Assembly: GCA_016293225.1 (NCBI GenBank)
Contig: JAEDEQ010000008.1
Location: 1 to 39,372 of the forward strand
Origin: Clostridiaceae bacterium
GTDB taxonomy: Bacteria; Bacillota; Clostridia; Oscillospirales; Acutalibacteraceae
DNA: 39,372 nt
Direction of reading: 5' to 3'
The notes under the pieces were generated by a model that searched no databases, was not told the DNA's origin, and worked only from the letters and a program-made list of their open reading frames with translations. The position numbers and the translations under genes are program-made. Below, piece by piece: positions 15,923-25,272 of this stretch; position 1 is the first letter of the stretch; every line of letters begins with the position of its first letter.

Positions 15923-16807
15923 TTATGGTATGCTCTGCTGCGAATTTTTGATCCGGTGAAAAACGCTGCAAAGGCGCGTTACGGTGAGATTGTGGTTTGC
16001 AGACCTCTGAACCGCGTCAATAAGGCTTTCGGTCTCTTCAATGAGAGAGATAAGCTTCTTTCGGGTAAAGCTTTTCCGAAGCTTCTGCGCCTGTTCGTTG
16101 CAGGAGGTCAGCGCATCTTCCGGAACAAGAGCGTCGCGGAAAATATAGATTAAAAAAGGCAAAACAGACTTGAAAAGCTCCTTATCCTTCATAAAGACGG
16201 AGGTTTCCTTTAAAAAATCAAATTCGTTTCCGGAACACAGCGCGTCAGCAAGCTTTGCGGCTTTTTCAAGCGCCTGAGCCTTGCTCTCCTCGTCGGTTTT
16301 GAAGTCCTCCTCCTGCGAAAGCAGGAACGAACACGCGCGCGAGGTTATTGTTTCAAGCAGCGCCGTTCTGGAGGGGCAGGTTAGTATGAAGCAGACATGC
16401 TCTGCCGGTTCTTCAAAAATCTTCAGCAGGGCGTTCTGAGCCTGCGGATTCATAAGCTGAGCCTCGCGGATAATGAAAACGCTTTTTGTGCCGTCGTTGG
16501 GCAAAAGCCGCGCCTTTTCGCGTATTGCGCGCACATCGTCAACTTTGATGGCGCTTGCGCTTTCATCTTTTTGAAAAATGAAGATATCGGGGTGGTTTCC
16601 GCTTTCCGCCTTTCTGCACGCGCGGCAGACCCCGCAGGGCTTGACGTCTCCGGTGCAGACAAGGGCGCGGGCAATTTCCTTTGCCGCCGCAAGGCGTGTT
16701 TCGTCCTTTGATCCCTCAAGAATGACGGCGTGCGCAAGCGTGCCGTTCATAATGCTGCGAAAAATTTCATTTTTGCAGCGTTCGTCAAAATCAATGCCCT
16801 CAAACAC
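15923..16807 (-). CDS. holB: DNA polymerase III, delta prime subunit
   Basis: 294 aa. Clamp-loader AAA+ fold. The zinc module is C51, C58, C61, C64 (CTGDVKPCGVCRAC), followed by PDIFIF and the sensor/SRC region (LLKIFEEPAEHV, TSRAC). The P-loop position reads LEGSKDETRLAAAKEIA and lacks the GxxGxGK(S/T) motif, so this subunit is unlikely to bind ATP there, as in E. coli delta prime. GTG start preceded by AAGGAG. It is transcribed before ricT from the promoter at 16893-16921, with 88 bases between the genes. Confidence 0.92.
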   Translation of the reverse strand: MFEGIDFDERCKNEIFRSIMNGTLAHAVILEGSKDETRLAAAKEIARALVCTGDVKPCGVCRACRKAESGNHPDIFIFQKDESASAIKVDDVRAIREKARLLPNDGTKSVFIIREAQLMNPQAQNALLKIFEEPAEHVCFILTCPSRTALLETITSRACSFLLSQEEDFKTDEESKAQALEKAAKLADALCSGNEFDFLKETSVFMKDKELFKSVLPFLIYIFRDALVPEDALTSCNEQAQKLRKSFTRKKLISLIEETESLIDAVQRSANHNLTVTRLCSVFHRIKNSQQSIP

Positions 16808-16892
16808 GGCCCGTTCTCCTTTGCGTTGGCGGTAAGTTACCTGAGTTCAGCGCGGCATTCAGTCTTGCCAGCCTGTCTGCCGCCGAGAGTAT

Positions 16893-16921
16893 ATTATACT
16901 ACAAAGGCAGGAAAATGACAA
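16893..16921 (-). promoter_or_regulatory. Promoter of holB-ricT
   Basis: Minus strand TTGTCA (16921-16916), 17-base spacer, TATAAT (16898-16893). Confidence 0.75.
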
Positions 16922-16932
16922 TAGCTTTTACT

Positions 16933-19551
16933 TTAATATTCGGCTGAGTCAACGCAAAAGGAGGAGAAGATTTTTTCGGCCGCTTTTGAAAGATTCGATT
17001 CATTTGCCTTAAAGGGATAGTCGTTGTTCTGCCAGACCCAGTTTATCTCAAAATCAAAGAAATCGGGTTCGGGAACATTTTGACCCTTGAGATGCCCGGT
17101 CATAACTCTTATCCAGCTTTCCCAGCGTTTCAGGTAAAAGTCGCGCGTGAGACCCGACCACTGCTTGTTTGAGTAGTCGCGCAGCTTTCCGTCTTCCGCA
17201 ATCTGGCGTGAGCCGCCCCAGGTTGTAATCTGGGCGCGGGCGTTGAATTCAAAAATCTTCCTTGTAAAATCATCAAACGGTTCTGCAAGGGCTTTTGCTT
17301 TTTTGAGCCAGCCTCCGAGCATGAACTCGCTTTCGGCAGAGAGAAGCTCGTCTGTAAACGAGCCGAGGCTCAAAAACTTGTCTGACCACTTCATAAAGCC
17401 GATGAGATCCTTTTCGCCGTAAGCGCGGGCCATGTTTTTTTGATATTCCTGCGCGGTGTTTGCAAGCAGCTGCTTGAGAAGGTCAACGGCGTCAAAGCGA
17501 TAGCCCTCGCTGTTTTTGCAGGCAGCATATTCACCAAGGAAAAGCTTCACGGCGTTTTCAAAGGTCTTTTTGTCATAGGCAACAATGCCGTTGCCCCAGG
17601 TGGAGGGAGACTTGACCCTGAGCGCCGGACGGGCGTTAATGACCGATTCCGGAGCGCCCTCTCCGTGCTCGTTGAGCTTTGGATTATACACCGTGTCGTT
17701 GAGCAGCTTCATTGCTTCAAGCATATTGTCGCTGCACTTTGAATATCTTCTTTCGGCATAGGCGAAAAGCCATTTTTCCAAATCAATAGGTTCAAGCCTG
17801 TCCTTGTACGTCCATGCGGTCTCAAAGAAAAGGTCAAAGATTATGGGGTTCGAGTGAGTCGCCTCGGGTGTTACTCCGATGCCGGCCATATGCTTTGCTT
17901 TTCCGGCGGCGCGCGCAATCTCGGTTGCGATTGTTGCAAGGTGGCCGTGCAGCCCCATTCTTCCGCCGAAGTTGTTGAGCATACAGAACACCCACGGCGA
18001 ATTCATAAATTCGCTGCCGAGGAAGCTTTCCCAGCGCGGTCTTTTTTCCGCATAAAGATCGAGTATGAGCGTGTGCTCTTTCCTGTCGGCAACGCCCTCA
18101 AGCAGCTGTCTTGAGGGATTCTCGCCCCAGGACTGAATGATCCAGACGCCGTCTTTTCGGTTTTTGAGTATACCGTCAAGGAGATAGCGGCCGACATTTC
18201 TTATGTCAAGCCTGCCGCTTTTTCCGCCCTCGTGGAACGGGTCGGTTGCAAAATACGGAGAAATATCGCCGTAAACCTCGCGCTGACTTTCATAGAAAAG
18301 CTCTGCAATGCGAAGGTAGGAGGCGGTGTCCGTCCTGAGCATTGCAGGACGTTCCGCGCCGTTCCAGAGTCCCTGCGGAATAATTGCAGCGTCGGGAGCA
18401 TATTTTTTGATGTCCGGCGGAACCATTCCGGAATAGCCCTGCAAAACCGGCTTCATGCCCATTTTACGCATAAAAAGGTGATTGCGGCGCGCAAGGTCGG
18501 TACGCTTTTTGGAGTAGTTCGGGTGCAAAGGCGCGCCGGTGCCGTAAAGGTTTGCCATGCAGAACCAGGCGTAGTACGCCGGACCGGGCAGAAAGGCGAT
18601 TGCTTTTTCAAGCGGATAGCCGAGCTTCATCAGAAATCTGCGCCAGACCTCCTCAATTGCTGTGATATCGAGAAAAACATTGACGCCCTGGAGCGCATAG
18701 TAGTCAAGCTCCTTTTGCCACTCCTCCTCGCCGAAGAACGCCATGGTGTAGGAAAGCGAGCAGTAGTTGTTGGCGTATCTGATTTTAAACGGTGTGGTAA
18801 GCTTCTTAGCTTTGCCGATTTTCGGCAGTGAGGAGGGCATTGCGGTGTTGCTTCCGACCTGCGATATGTTTATGCCGCAGTAATTTTTATAGTAGTAGTT
18901 AAGACCGGCGGCGGCGGAAGAGCCGCTGTTTGCCCTGATAAGGACTTTTCCGTCAGAGGTATCGGAAAGCTCAAAAAATTCCCCGTCCGCGTCTTCAATC
19001 GAAAAAGCAAAGCTTTCGCGGTGTGCTTCGCCGACAGTCCTTGCAACAAGGGCGGAAAGCTCCTTTTCGGTGTCCTCTTTTGTAATTTCAATATTGTATT
19101 CGCTGTTTTCAAAGGCTTCGGGAAAAACCACGGTGGCTTTTTTAGGCTCATTTTTGCTTTCTTCGCCGAAAAGCTCAATGCTTCTGACTGTTGCGTATGA
19201 TGTTTTGCGGCTGTACTTAAAAAGGAAACGCAGTGAGCACGCCTCAAAGGAGCAGACAAATTCATAATGTCCGCCGCAGTTTTTTTCGCTCTTCTGCGTG
19301 AGCACTTCGGTAAAGTTTACCCCGTCCCCGCTTGCAAAAACCGAGAACAGGCAAATGTCGTCCTTGGGACAATCGAGCACAACGCGGGAGATGTCAAACA
19401 TCTTTTTGAGCCTTATGTCAACATAGCAGGGAAACTGACCGCCGACCCATTTTGTGCGCTTGTTTGAGTCAAAGAGCTTGAAAGCGGTTTCATTGTTTTC
19501 CTTTGCAAAAACCATGTCGTTTAAAATTTCGATTTTTTTACACATACGCAT
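16933..19551 (-). CDS. GH89 alpha-N-acetylglucosaminidase with N-terminal discoidin-like domain
   Basis: 872 aa from the ATG at 19551. Residues ~10-130 look like an F5/8-type C (CBM32-like) domain: KLFDSNKRTKWVGGQFPCYVDIRL, then TYATVRSIELFGE-like strands. Next come the NAGLU N-terminal and catalytic TIM-barrel domains. The catalytic glutamates by family comparison are Glu441 in TDPFHEGG and Glu563 in TPEATHSNPIIFDLF. The enzyme removes terminal alpha-linked GlcNAc from glycans. No signal peptide is visible, so it should act in the cytoplasm on imported oligosaccharides, while many GH89 enzymes are exported. A TTG at 19611 would extend the frame by 20 codons, but this TTGACT is the -35 box of a good promoter. 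Another ATG is at 19545; the ribosome site is weak. Confidence 0.9.
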   Translation of the reverse strand: MRMCKKIEILNDMVFAKENNETAFKLFDSNKRTKWVGGQFPCYVDIRLKKMFDISRVVLDCPKDDICLFSVFASGDGVNFTEVLTQKSEKNCGGHYEFVCSFEACSLRFLFKYSRKTSYATVRSIELFGEESKNEPKKATVVFPEAFENSEYNIEITKEDTEKELSALVARTVGEAHRESFAFSIEDADGEFFELSDTSDGKVLIRANSGSSAAAGLNYYYKNYCGINISQVGSNTAMPSSLPKIGKAKKLTTPFKIRYANNYCSLSYTMAFFGEEEWQKELDYYALQGVNVFLDITAIEEVWRRFLMKLGYPLEKAIAFLPGPAYYAWFCMANLYGTGAPLHPNYSKKRTDLARRNHLFMRKMGMKPVLQGYSGMVPPDIKKYAPDAAIIPQGLWNGAERPAMLRTDTASYLRIAELFYESQREVYGDISPYFATDPFHEGGKSGRLDIRNVGRYLLDGILKNRKDGVWIIQSWGENPSRQLLEGVADRKEHTLILDLYAEKRPRWESFLGSEFMNSPWVFCMLNNFGGRMGLHGHLATIATEIARAAGKAKHMAGIGVTPEATHSNPIIFDLFFETAWTYKDRLEPIDLEKWLFAYAERRYSKCSDNMLEAMKLLNDTVYNPKLNEHGEGAPESVINARPALRVKSPSTWGNGIVAYDKKTFENAVKLFLGEYAACKNSEGYRFDAVDLLKQLLANTAQEYQKNMARAYGEKDLIGFMKWSDKFLSLGSFTDELLSAESEFMLGGWLKKAKALAEPFDDFTRKIFEFNARAQITTWGGSRQIAEDGKLRDYSNKQWSGLTRDFYLKRWESWIRVMTGHLKGQNVPEPDFFDFEINWVWQNNDYPFKANESNLSKAAEKIFSSFCVDSAEY

Positions 19552-19582
19552 CAGTCCAATCAGAATTGAATCAGTCGCTGTT

Positions 19583-19611
19583 ATTCTATAAAAAAATCTT
19601 CTAATAGTCAA
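19583..19611 (-). promoter_or_regulatory. Promoter of the GH89 gene
   Basis: Minus strand TTGACT (19611-19606), 17-base spacer, TAGAAT (19588-19583). It predicts a short leader of about 25 bases. Confidence 0.72.
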
Positions 19612-19691
19612 GACGGAACAGGAGAAAAGGCTAAGAAAAGCAATCTTTTCCTTTTAAGGTACAAAAAAATCGAAAAAGCGAGAAAAAGGTC

Positions 19692-19719
19692 TTGATATTT
19701 TGCATTTTTATGATACAAT
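19692..19719 (+). promoter_or_regulatory. Promoter of the ferredoxin gene
   Basis: TTGATA (19692-19697), 16-base spacer, TACAAT (19714-19719). Confidence 0.7.
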
Positions 19720-19786
19720 GTAGAGAACACAGGGAATGGAGAAGCAACGCTTTTGCGCTCCCTGATAAAATAAGGAGGTAAGAGCA

Positions 19787-19957
19787 ATGGCATATGTAAT
19801 TAGCGGCGACTGCATTTCCTGCGGCGCTTGTGCAGACGGTTGCCCCGTTGGTGCAATCAGCGAAGGCGACGGAAAGTATGTTATTGATGCTGATTCCTGC
19901 ATCGAATGCGGCGCATGTGCAGACGGCTGCCCCGTTGAAGCGATCAGCGAAGGCTGA
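19787..19957 (+). CDS. 2[4Fe-4S] clostridial ferredoxin
   Basis: 56 aa. Two cluster motifs, CISCGACADGCP and CIECGACADGCP, each followed by V-x-A-I-S-E-G. The two halves are almost identical, reflecting the ancestral duplication more clearly than most ferredoxins. It is the low-potential electron carrier of fermentative anaerobes. It has an AAGGAGG ribosome site, its own promoter and a terminator. It lies 247 bases before the iorAB cluster, whose oxidoreductase reduces ferredoxin, so it is a likely acceptor. Confidence 0.96.
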   Translation: MAYVISGDCISCGACADGCPVGAISEGDGKYVIDADSCIECGACADGCPVEAISEG

Positions 19958-19974
19958 TTTATGTTAATTAAAGG

Positions 19975-20012
19975 ATATCCGGGAGAGGGCGTTGCTTTCT
20001 TCCGGATATTTA
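19975..20012 (+). terminator. Terminator after ferredoxin
   Basis: ATATCCGG (19975-19982) pairs with CCGGATAT (20002-20009), followed by a short TTTATAT tract; moderate strength. Confidence 0.6.
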
Positions 20013-20119
20013 TATAGCCTTAAAAACCTTTCTGCCGGGGCGCGGTCGGCTCCTGCTCCTTTCATTGCGTGATAAAAAATGTTTAATTTTCTTTTTGGTA
20101 AATCATTCTTCCGCTTTTG

Positions 20120-20128
20120 TGCTATAAT
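20120..20128 (+). promoter_or_regulatory. Extended -10 promoter of the paaK-ior operon
   Basis: TGC directly before TATAAT (20123-20128) forms an extended -10. No good -35 lies at 16-18 bases; TTGGTA (20095-20100) is too far away. Transcript start near 20135. Confidence 0.5.
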
Positions 20129-20203
20129 AATTTAAATCGTAAAAGCGCTTAAAATTATGCGAAACAGCAGTCAGGCTTTTTCGCCGGAAAGGACCTTTCA
20201 AAA

Positions 20204-21529
20204 ATGGAACACAGAATCTGGAACAGAGAATCGGAATGCATGAAACGCGCCGAACTTGAAAAACTTCAGCTTGAAAGACTCAGGGCACTCATTGATTATT
20301 GCGACAAAAACGTAAAGTTCTATCATGACAGATTTGAAAAAAACAACATTACCGCAGAGAGGATAAAGCAGCTTTCGGATATTCAGTATATCCCCTATAC
20401 CACAAAGGAGGATCTTCGGGACAACTACCCGTTCGGTCTTTTCTCCGTGCCGAAAAAGCAGCTTGTCCGCCTGCACGCCTCCTCGGGAACCACCGGCAAC
20501 CCCACTGTTGTCGGATATACACGGGAGGATCTTGAAAACTGGAGCGAGCAGGTGGCGCGCCTTGCAACCGCAGCGGGCGCAACCGAGGAAACAACCGTTC
20601 AGATATGCTTCGGCTACGGAATGTTCACCGGAGCTCTGGGTCTCCATTACGGTCTTGAAAAGATTGGCGCCACGGTTGTTCCGACTTCCTCCGGCAACAC
20701 TGAAAAGCAGCTCAAGTTCATGCGTGATTTCGGCACGGACGCAATAGTTGCAACGCCGTCATACTGCCTGTATCTTGCCGAGTGCGCAAGGGAAAAGGCG
20801 GAAGAGTTCCCGATGGAAAGCTATAAGCTCAAGCTCGGCCTTTTGGGCTCCGAGGGCTGCACGCCGGAAATGCGCACACAGATTGAGGAACGCTGGGGCG
20901 GCGGCTTTTTCTGCACGGATAACTACGGAATGAGCGAGCTCAACGGCCCCGGAATGAGCGGAGAATGCTATAAACGCAACGGTCTTCACATTAACGAGGA
21001 TCACTTCCTTTGCGAAATTATCGACTCGCAAAGCGGTGACATTCTTGAACGCGGAAGCACGGGCGAGCTTGTTGTTACCAATCTTACGAAGCGCGGTCTT
21101 CCTATGATAAGATACCGCACAAGAGACATCACAAACATTAACTACGAGCCCTGCGAATGCGGACGTACCACCGCAAGAATGAGCAAGATCATCGGCAGAA
21201 GCGACGATATGCTTAAAATCCGCGGAGTCAATGTTTTCCCGTCACAGATCGAGAGCGCGCTTATAGGCGTTACGTCAATAGGACCGCACTATCAGCTTGT
21301 TGTCCGCCGCGAGGGCTTCTCGGATACGCTCGAGGTGAGGGTGGAGCTTACGGATTCTTCGCTGCTTGAAATCTATTCCGAGCTTGAAAAGCTGCGCAGG
21401 AACATTCATGACAGAATAAAGAACATTCTCGGAATAGAGATCAAGGTCAGCCTTGTTGAGCCGAAAACGCTTGAACGCTTTACCGGAAAGGCAAAACGAG
21501 TCCTTGACCTGAGAAACGAAGCAAAGTAA
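20204..21529 (+). CDS. paaK: Phenylacetate--CoA ligase family protein 1
   Basis: 441 aa of the ANL adenylate-forming superfamily. ATP phosphate loop LHASSGTTGNPTVVGYT near residue 90, YGMSELNGPGMSGEC near 245, the hinge/ribose-binding block MIRYRTRDI near 300, and RSDDMLKIRGVNVFPSQIE near 330. In anaerobes with IorAB these enzymes convert aryl-acetyl-CoA and aryl-acetates into one another, coupled to AMP/ATP. First gene of paaK-iorA-iorB-paaK-ACT. The ATG at 20204 follows GAAAGGA; a Met at residue 13 is an alternative. It is a clear paralogue of the second ligase at 23944. Confidence 0.92.
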   Translation: MEHRIWNRESECMKRAELEKLQLERLRALIDYCDKNVKFYHDRFEKNNITAERIKQLSDIQYIPYTTKEDLRDNYPFGLFSVPKKQLVRLHASSGTTGNPTVVGYTREDLENWSEQVARLATAAGATEETTVQICFGYGMFTGALGLHYGLEKIGATVVPTSSGNTEKQLKFMRDFGTDAIVATPSYCLYLAECAREKAEEFPMESYKLKLGLLGSEGCTPEMRTQIEERWGGGFFCTDNYGMSELNGPGMSGECYKRNGLHINEDHFLCEIIDSQSGDILERGSTGELVVTNLTKRGLPMIRYRTRDITNINYEPCECGRTTARMSKIIGRSDDMLKIRGVNVFPSQIESALIGVTSIGPHYQLVVRREGFSDTLEVRVELTDSSLLEIYSELEKLRRNIHDRIKNILGIEIKVSLVEPKTLERFTGKAKRVLDLRNEAK

Positions 21530-21568
21530 AACCGATAACAAAGGGTTCAGTAAAAGAGGTTTAAAACT

Positions 21569-23338
21569 ATGGAAAAGAAAACTCTCCTTCTTGGCAATGA
21601 GGCTGTTGCCAGAGGACTTTTTGAAGCAGGCGCGAGCTTTGTTTCCGCCTATCCCGGAACACCCAGCACCGAAATTACCGAAGCTGCCGCAAAGTATGAC
21701 GAGATTTACTGCGAATGGGCGCCGAACGAAAAGGTTGCGTTTGAGGCCGCTTTCGGCGCGGCGCTCGGTGGGGCAAGGAGCTTTTGCGCAATGAAGCATG
21801 TCGGTCTCAATGTTGCCGCCGATCCGCTCTACACCGCTTCATATATCGGCGTGAACGGCGGAATGGTCTGCGCCGTTGCCGATGACCCCGGAATGCACTC
21901 CTCGCAAAACGAGCAGGACTCGCGCCACCACGCAATAGCGTCCAAAACGCCGATGCTTGAGCCGTCCGACAGCAGCGAATGTCTTTCCTTTGCAAAGCTT
22001 GCCTTTGAGCTTTCGGAAAAATATGATTCGCCGTTTCTGCTGCGTCTTTCAACAAGGGTTTCCCATTCACGCTCGCTTGTCACCCTTTCCCCCCGTGAGG
22101 AAAGGGAACTGAAAGAATACAAAAAAGACGTGATGAAAAACGTCATGATGCCTGCAATGGCAAAGGGCGCTCACGTCAGAGTTGAGCAGAGGACAAAGGC
22201 GCTCACCGAATGGGCGGACGCCGAAGCCGTTAAGCTCGGTGTAAATACCGTTGAATATTTTGACAGAAAGCTCGGCGTTATCAGCGCCGGAACATCATAT
22301 ACTTATGCAAGGGAAGCTCTCGGCGAAAAGGCGAGCTTTCTGAAGCTGGGAATGGTTAATCCGCTTCCGGTTGAGCTTATTAAGGAGTTTGCGAAGAATG
22401 TTGAAAGGCTTGTTGTTATCGAGGAGCTTGATCCGATAATCGAAAATCATTGCAAAGCCATCGGCGTCCGGGTTGAGGGTAAGAGCATTTTCTCGCCGCT
22501 CGGAGAATTTTCGCAGGCAACAATCAAAAAAGCCTTGCTCGGCGAAGAACCCGACGCGCTTGCTTTCCCCGATGAAATTCCGCCGCGTCCGCCGGTACTT
22601 TGCGCCGGCTGTCCGCACAGGGGACTTTACTATGCGCTCAAGGGGCTTCATCTTTATGTCAGCGGCGATATCGGCTGCTATACGCTCGGCGCACAGGCTC
22701 CGCTTTCAATGATGGACTCCTGCGTCTGCATGGGCGCGTCCGTCAGTGCGCTGCACGGCTTCAACACCGCAAGGGGTGAAGCGCAGGCGGCAAAGAGCGT
22801 TGCCGTTATCGGAGATTCAACCTTCATTCACTCCGGAATCACCGGACTTATTGACATTGCGTATAACAGGGGAATTTCAACCGTTATCGTTCTTGATAAC
22901 TCCATAACCGGAATGACCGGTCACCAGAACAACCCGGCAAACGGCCTGACTATCAGAAACGACCCGACTGTTGCCGTTAATCTTGAAGCACTCGCTCACG
23001 CAATCGGAATCAACTCCGTCCGTGTTGTTGACCCGTTTGACGTTGCCGGAACAAAGCAGGCTGTTAAAGAAGAGCTTGCAAAAAAAGAACCCTCCCTCAT
23101 CATTTCGCGCCGTCCGTGCGCTTTGCTTAAAACCGTTAAGCACGAAAAACCGCTTGTTGTCAACACGGATAAGTGCATAGGCTGCAAGGCCTGCCTTTCC
23201 GTCGGCTGTCCGGCTCTTTCGCAAACGGCTGCCGGGGGAAAAACAAGGGCGCTCATTGACGAAAATCAGTGCGTTGGCTGCGGCGTCTGCACGGCGGCCT
23301 GCAAGTTCGGAGCAATAGAAAAAGGAGGAGAGCAGTAA
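21569..23338 (+). CDS. iorA: Indolepyruvate:ferredoxin oxidoreductase, alpha subunit
   Basis: 589 aa. N-terminal pyruvate-ferredoxin-oxidoreductase-type domain (GNEAVARGLFEAGASFVSAYPGTPSTEI). The TPP-binding domain has GDIGCYTLGAQAP and GDSTFIHSGITGLIDIAYN with DNSITGMTGHQ. A C-terminal 2[4Fe-4S] domain has CIGCKACLSVGCP and CVGCGVCTAACKFGAIE. With IorB it oxidatively decarboxylates aryl-pyruvates (from Trp, Phe, Tyr) to aryl-acetyl-CoA and reduces ferredoxin. Its TAA overlaps the iorB ATG by one base. Confidence 0.96.
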   Translation: MEKKTLLLGNEAVARGLFEAGASFVSAYPGTPSTEITEAAAKYDEIYCEWAPNEKVAFEAAFGAALGGARSFCAMKHVGLNVAADPLYTASYIGVNGGMVCAVADDPGMHSSQNEQDSRHHAIASKTPMLEPSDSSECLSFAKLAFELSEKYDSPFLLRLSTRVSHSRSLVTLSPREERELKEYKKDVMKNVMMPAMAKGAHVRVEQRTKALTEWADAEAVKLGVNTVEYFDRKLGVISAGTSYTYAREALGEKASFLKLGMVNPLPVELIKEFAKNVERLVVIEELDPIIENHCKAIGVRVEGKSIFSPLGEFSQATIKKALLGEEPDALAFPDEIPPRPPVLCAGCPHRGLYYALKGLHLYVSGDIGCYTLGAQAPLSMMDSCVCMGASVSALHGFNTARGEAQAAKSVAVIGDSTFIHSGITGLIDIAYNRGISTVIVLDNSITGMTGHQNNPANGLTIRNDPTVAVNLEALAHAIGINSVRVVDPFDVAGTKQAVKEELAKKEPSLIISRRPCALLKTVKHEKPLVVNTDKCIGCKACLSVGCPALSQTAAGGKTRALIDENQCVGCGVCTAACKFGAIEKGGEQ

Positions 23339-23913
23339 TGGAAACAAAAAATATTCTCATTGTCGGCGTCGGCGGACAGGGAACGCTGCTTGCCTCAAAG
23401 CTTATGGGAAAGTATTTCACCGAAGAGGGCTATGACGTCAAGGTCAGCGAGGTTCACGGAATGAGCCAGCGCGGCGGAAGTGTTGTGACCTATGTCCGTT
23501 TCGGAAGCAAGGTTTTTTCCTCGGTCATTGAAAAGGGCGAGGCGGACATTATTCTTTCCTTTGAGCAGCTTGAGTCTGCAAGATGGCTGCCGTATCTCAA
23601 AAAAGGCGGCGTGCTTATAACGGGCACGCAAAAAATAGATCCTATGCCCGTAATCATGGGTAAGGCCGAATATCCCGAGAATATTATCGAAAAGCTTTGC
23701 AAGAACGATATAAAGGTCATTCCGGTTGACGCGTTGGACCTTGCGCTCAAGGCAGGCAGCGCAAAGTGCGCAAACGTTGTTCTGCTCGGAGCTGCGGTAC
23801 GCTTCCTCGGAATTGACAGGGAGAGCTTTTCAAAGATAATAGAAACGTCCGTTCCGCCTAAGACCGTTGAAATGAACCTTAGGGCGTTCGACTACGGATA
23901 CAGCGCGGAATAA
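23338..23913 (+). CDS. iorB: Indolepyruvate:ferredoxin oxidoreductase, beta subunit
   Basis: 191 aa, family length. It begins METKNILIVGVGGQGTLLASKLMG, the gamma-type domain of 2-oxoacid oxidoreductases, and contains EVHGMSQRGGSVVTYVRFG, the conserved block that contacts CoA. The start at 23338 overlaps the iorA stop (TAATG). An upstream in-frame start at 23269 lies inside iorA and is rejected. The partner subunit for aryl-pyruvate oxidation. Confidence 0.95.
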   Translation: METKNILIVGVGGQGTLLASKLMGKYFTEEGYDVKVSEVHGMSQRGGSVVTYVRFGSKVFSSVIEKGEADIILSFEQLESARWLPYLKKGGVLITGTQKIDPMPVIMGKAEYPENIIEKLCKNDIKVIPVDALDLALKAGSAKCANVVLLGAAVRFLGIDRESFSKIIETSVPPKTVEMNLRAFDYGYSAE

Positions 23914-23943
23914 AATCGACTGCAAGGAGTGTGTAAAAAAACA

Positions 23944-25251
23944 ATGGGAATTTTCAAACCCGAAATTGAGTGCGCTTCAAGAAATTATCTGCGCGCGCTT
24001 CAATCAGCAAGACTTATCAAAATGGTAAGAAACGCCTATGACCATGTTCCTTTTTATAAAAGGCTTCTGGACGAAAAAGGCGTTTCACCCGAGGACATTC
24101 GTTCAATCGACGATATCACAAAGCTTCCGTTCACCGTGAAGCAGGATCTCAGAGACAACTATCCGTTCGGTCTTTTTGCCGTTGAAAAGGATAAGCTTGC
24201 AAGAATCCACGCTTCCTCGGGAACAACAGGAAAGCAGACTGTTGTCGGCTATACACAGCACGATATCGACGCCTGGTCGGACGGAGCGGCAAGAGCGCTC
24301 GTTGCTGCCGGAGCAACAAAGAACGATAAGGTTCACGTTTCCTACGGCTACGGCCTTTTCACGGGCGGACTCGGTCTGCATTACGGAGCGGAATACATGG
24401 GGGCCACAACCATTCCCGTTTCCTCCGGAAACACAAAAAGGCAGGTTCAGATTCTTCAGGACTTTGAGTCTGATATCCTTTGCTGCACTCCGTCATATGC
24501 AATGTTCATCGGCGAGACTATCCGCGATATGGGTATTGACCCGAAGTCACTGAAGCTGCGTGCGGGAATTTTCGGCGCCGAGCCGTGGACAGACAACATG
24601 AGAAAAGAGATTGAAAAACTGCTTGATATCAAGGCCTATGATATTTACGGCCTTTCGGAGATAGCAGGCCCCGGGGTTGCGTATAACTGCGAATGTCAGG
24701 ACGGTCTTCATGTTTGCGAGGACTATTTCTATCCCGAAGTTGTTGACCCGGATACGCTTGAGGTTCTTCCCGACGGCGAATTCGGCGAGCTTGTTTTCAC
24801 CTGCATCGGCAAGGAGGCGCTTCCGCTCATCAGGTACAGAACGCGCGACATTGCCTCCATTACTCATGAAAAGTGCGCCTGCGGAAGAACCACTGTAAGA
24901 ATGAGCAAGCCCAAGGGCCGCAGCGATGATATGCTCATTATCCGCGGCGTCAACGTCTTCCCGTCGCAGGTTGAGCACGTTCTGCTTGAGCTGGGTCTCA
25001 CCGCAAACTATCTCATCATCGTTGACAGAAAGAATAATCTTGACACGATGGAGGTTCAGGTTGAAATGCTTCCGGAGATGTTCTCGGATACCGTTAAGGG
25101 ACTTGAAAACACCGAAAAGCGCATTGAGGGCGCTCTCCAGTCCACGCTCAACGTTCACGCAAAGGTCAGACTCCTTGAGCCGGGCAGTCTCGCTCGCTCG
25201 GAGGGTAAGGCAAAGCGTGTTATTGATAACAGAACAGAGGTAACCTATTAA
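23944..25251 (+). CDS. paaK: Phenylacetate--CoA ligase family protein 2
   Basis: 435 aa. Same motif order as the first ligase: RIHASSGTTGKQTVVGYT, YGLSEIAGPGVAYNC, LIRYRTRDI, RSDDMLIIRGVNVFPSQVE. Two ligases around iorAB suggest different acyl preferences (for example indoleacetate against phenylacetate) or different directions. I chose ATG 23944; a GTG at 23929 overlaps the AGGAG ribosome site (23925-23929) itself and is less likely, although the spacing to the ATG (14 bases) is long. Confidence 0.92.
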   Translation: MGIFKPEIECASRNYLRALQSARLIKMVRNAYDHVPFYKRLLDEKGVSPEDIRSIDDITKLPFTVKQDLRDNYPFGLFAVEKDKLARIHASSGTTGKQTVVGYTQHDIDAWSDGAARALVAAGATKNDKVHVSYGYGLFTGGLGLHYGAEYMGATTIPVSSGNTKRQVQILQDFESDILCCTPSYAMFIGETIRDMGIDPKSLKLRAGIFGAEPWTDNMRKEIEKLLDIKAYDIYGLSEIAGPGVAYNCECQDGLHVCEDYFYPEVVDPDTLEVLPDGEFGELVFTCIGKEALPLIRYRTRDIASITHEKCACGRTTVRMSKPKGRSDDMLIIRGVNVFPSQVEHVLLELGLTANYLIIVDRKNNLDTMEVQVEMLPEMFSDTVKGLENTEKRIEGALQSTLNVHAKVRLLEPGSLARSEGKAKRVIDNRTEVTY

Positions 25252-25272
25252 AAATTAAGGAGGAAAGAGAAG

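Noticed and set aside
18232..18831. A 199-codon + strand frame inside the GH89 gene
   Set aside because: Lies wholly within a well-supported GH89 catalytic domain on the other strand and has no family resemblance.
19552..19611. TTG start 20 codons upstream for the GH89 gene
   Set aside because: The TTG is part of a TTGACT -35 box with a TAGAAT -10 at 17 bases; the extension would precede the transcript start.
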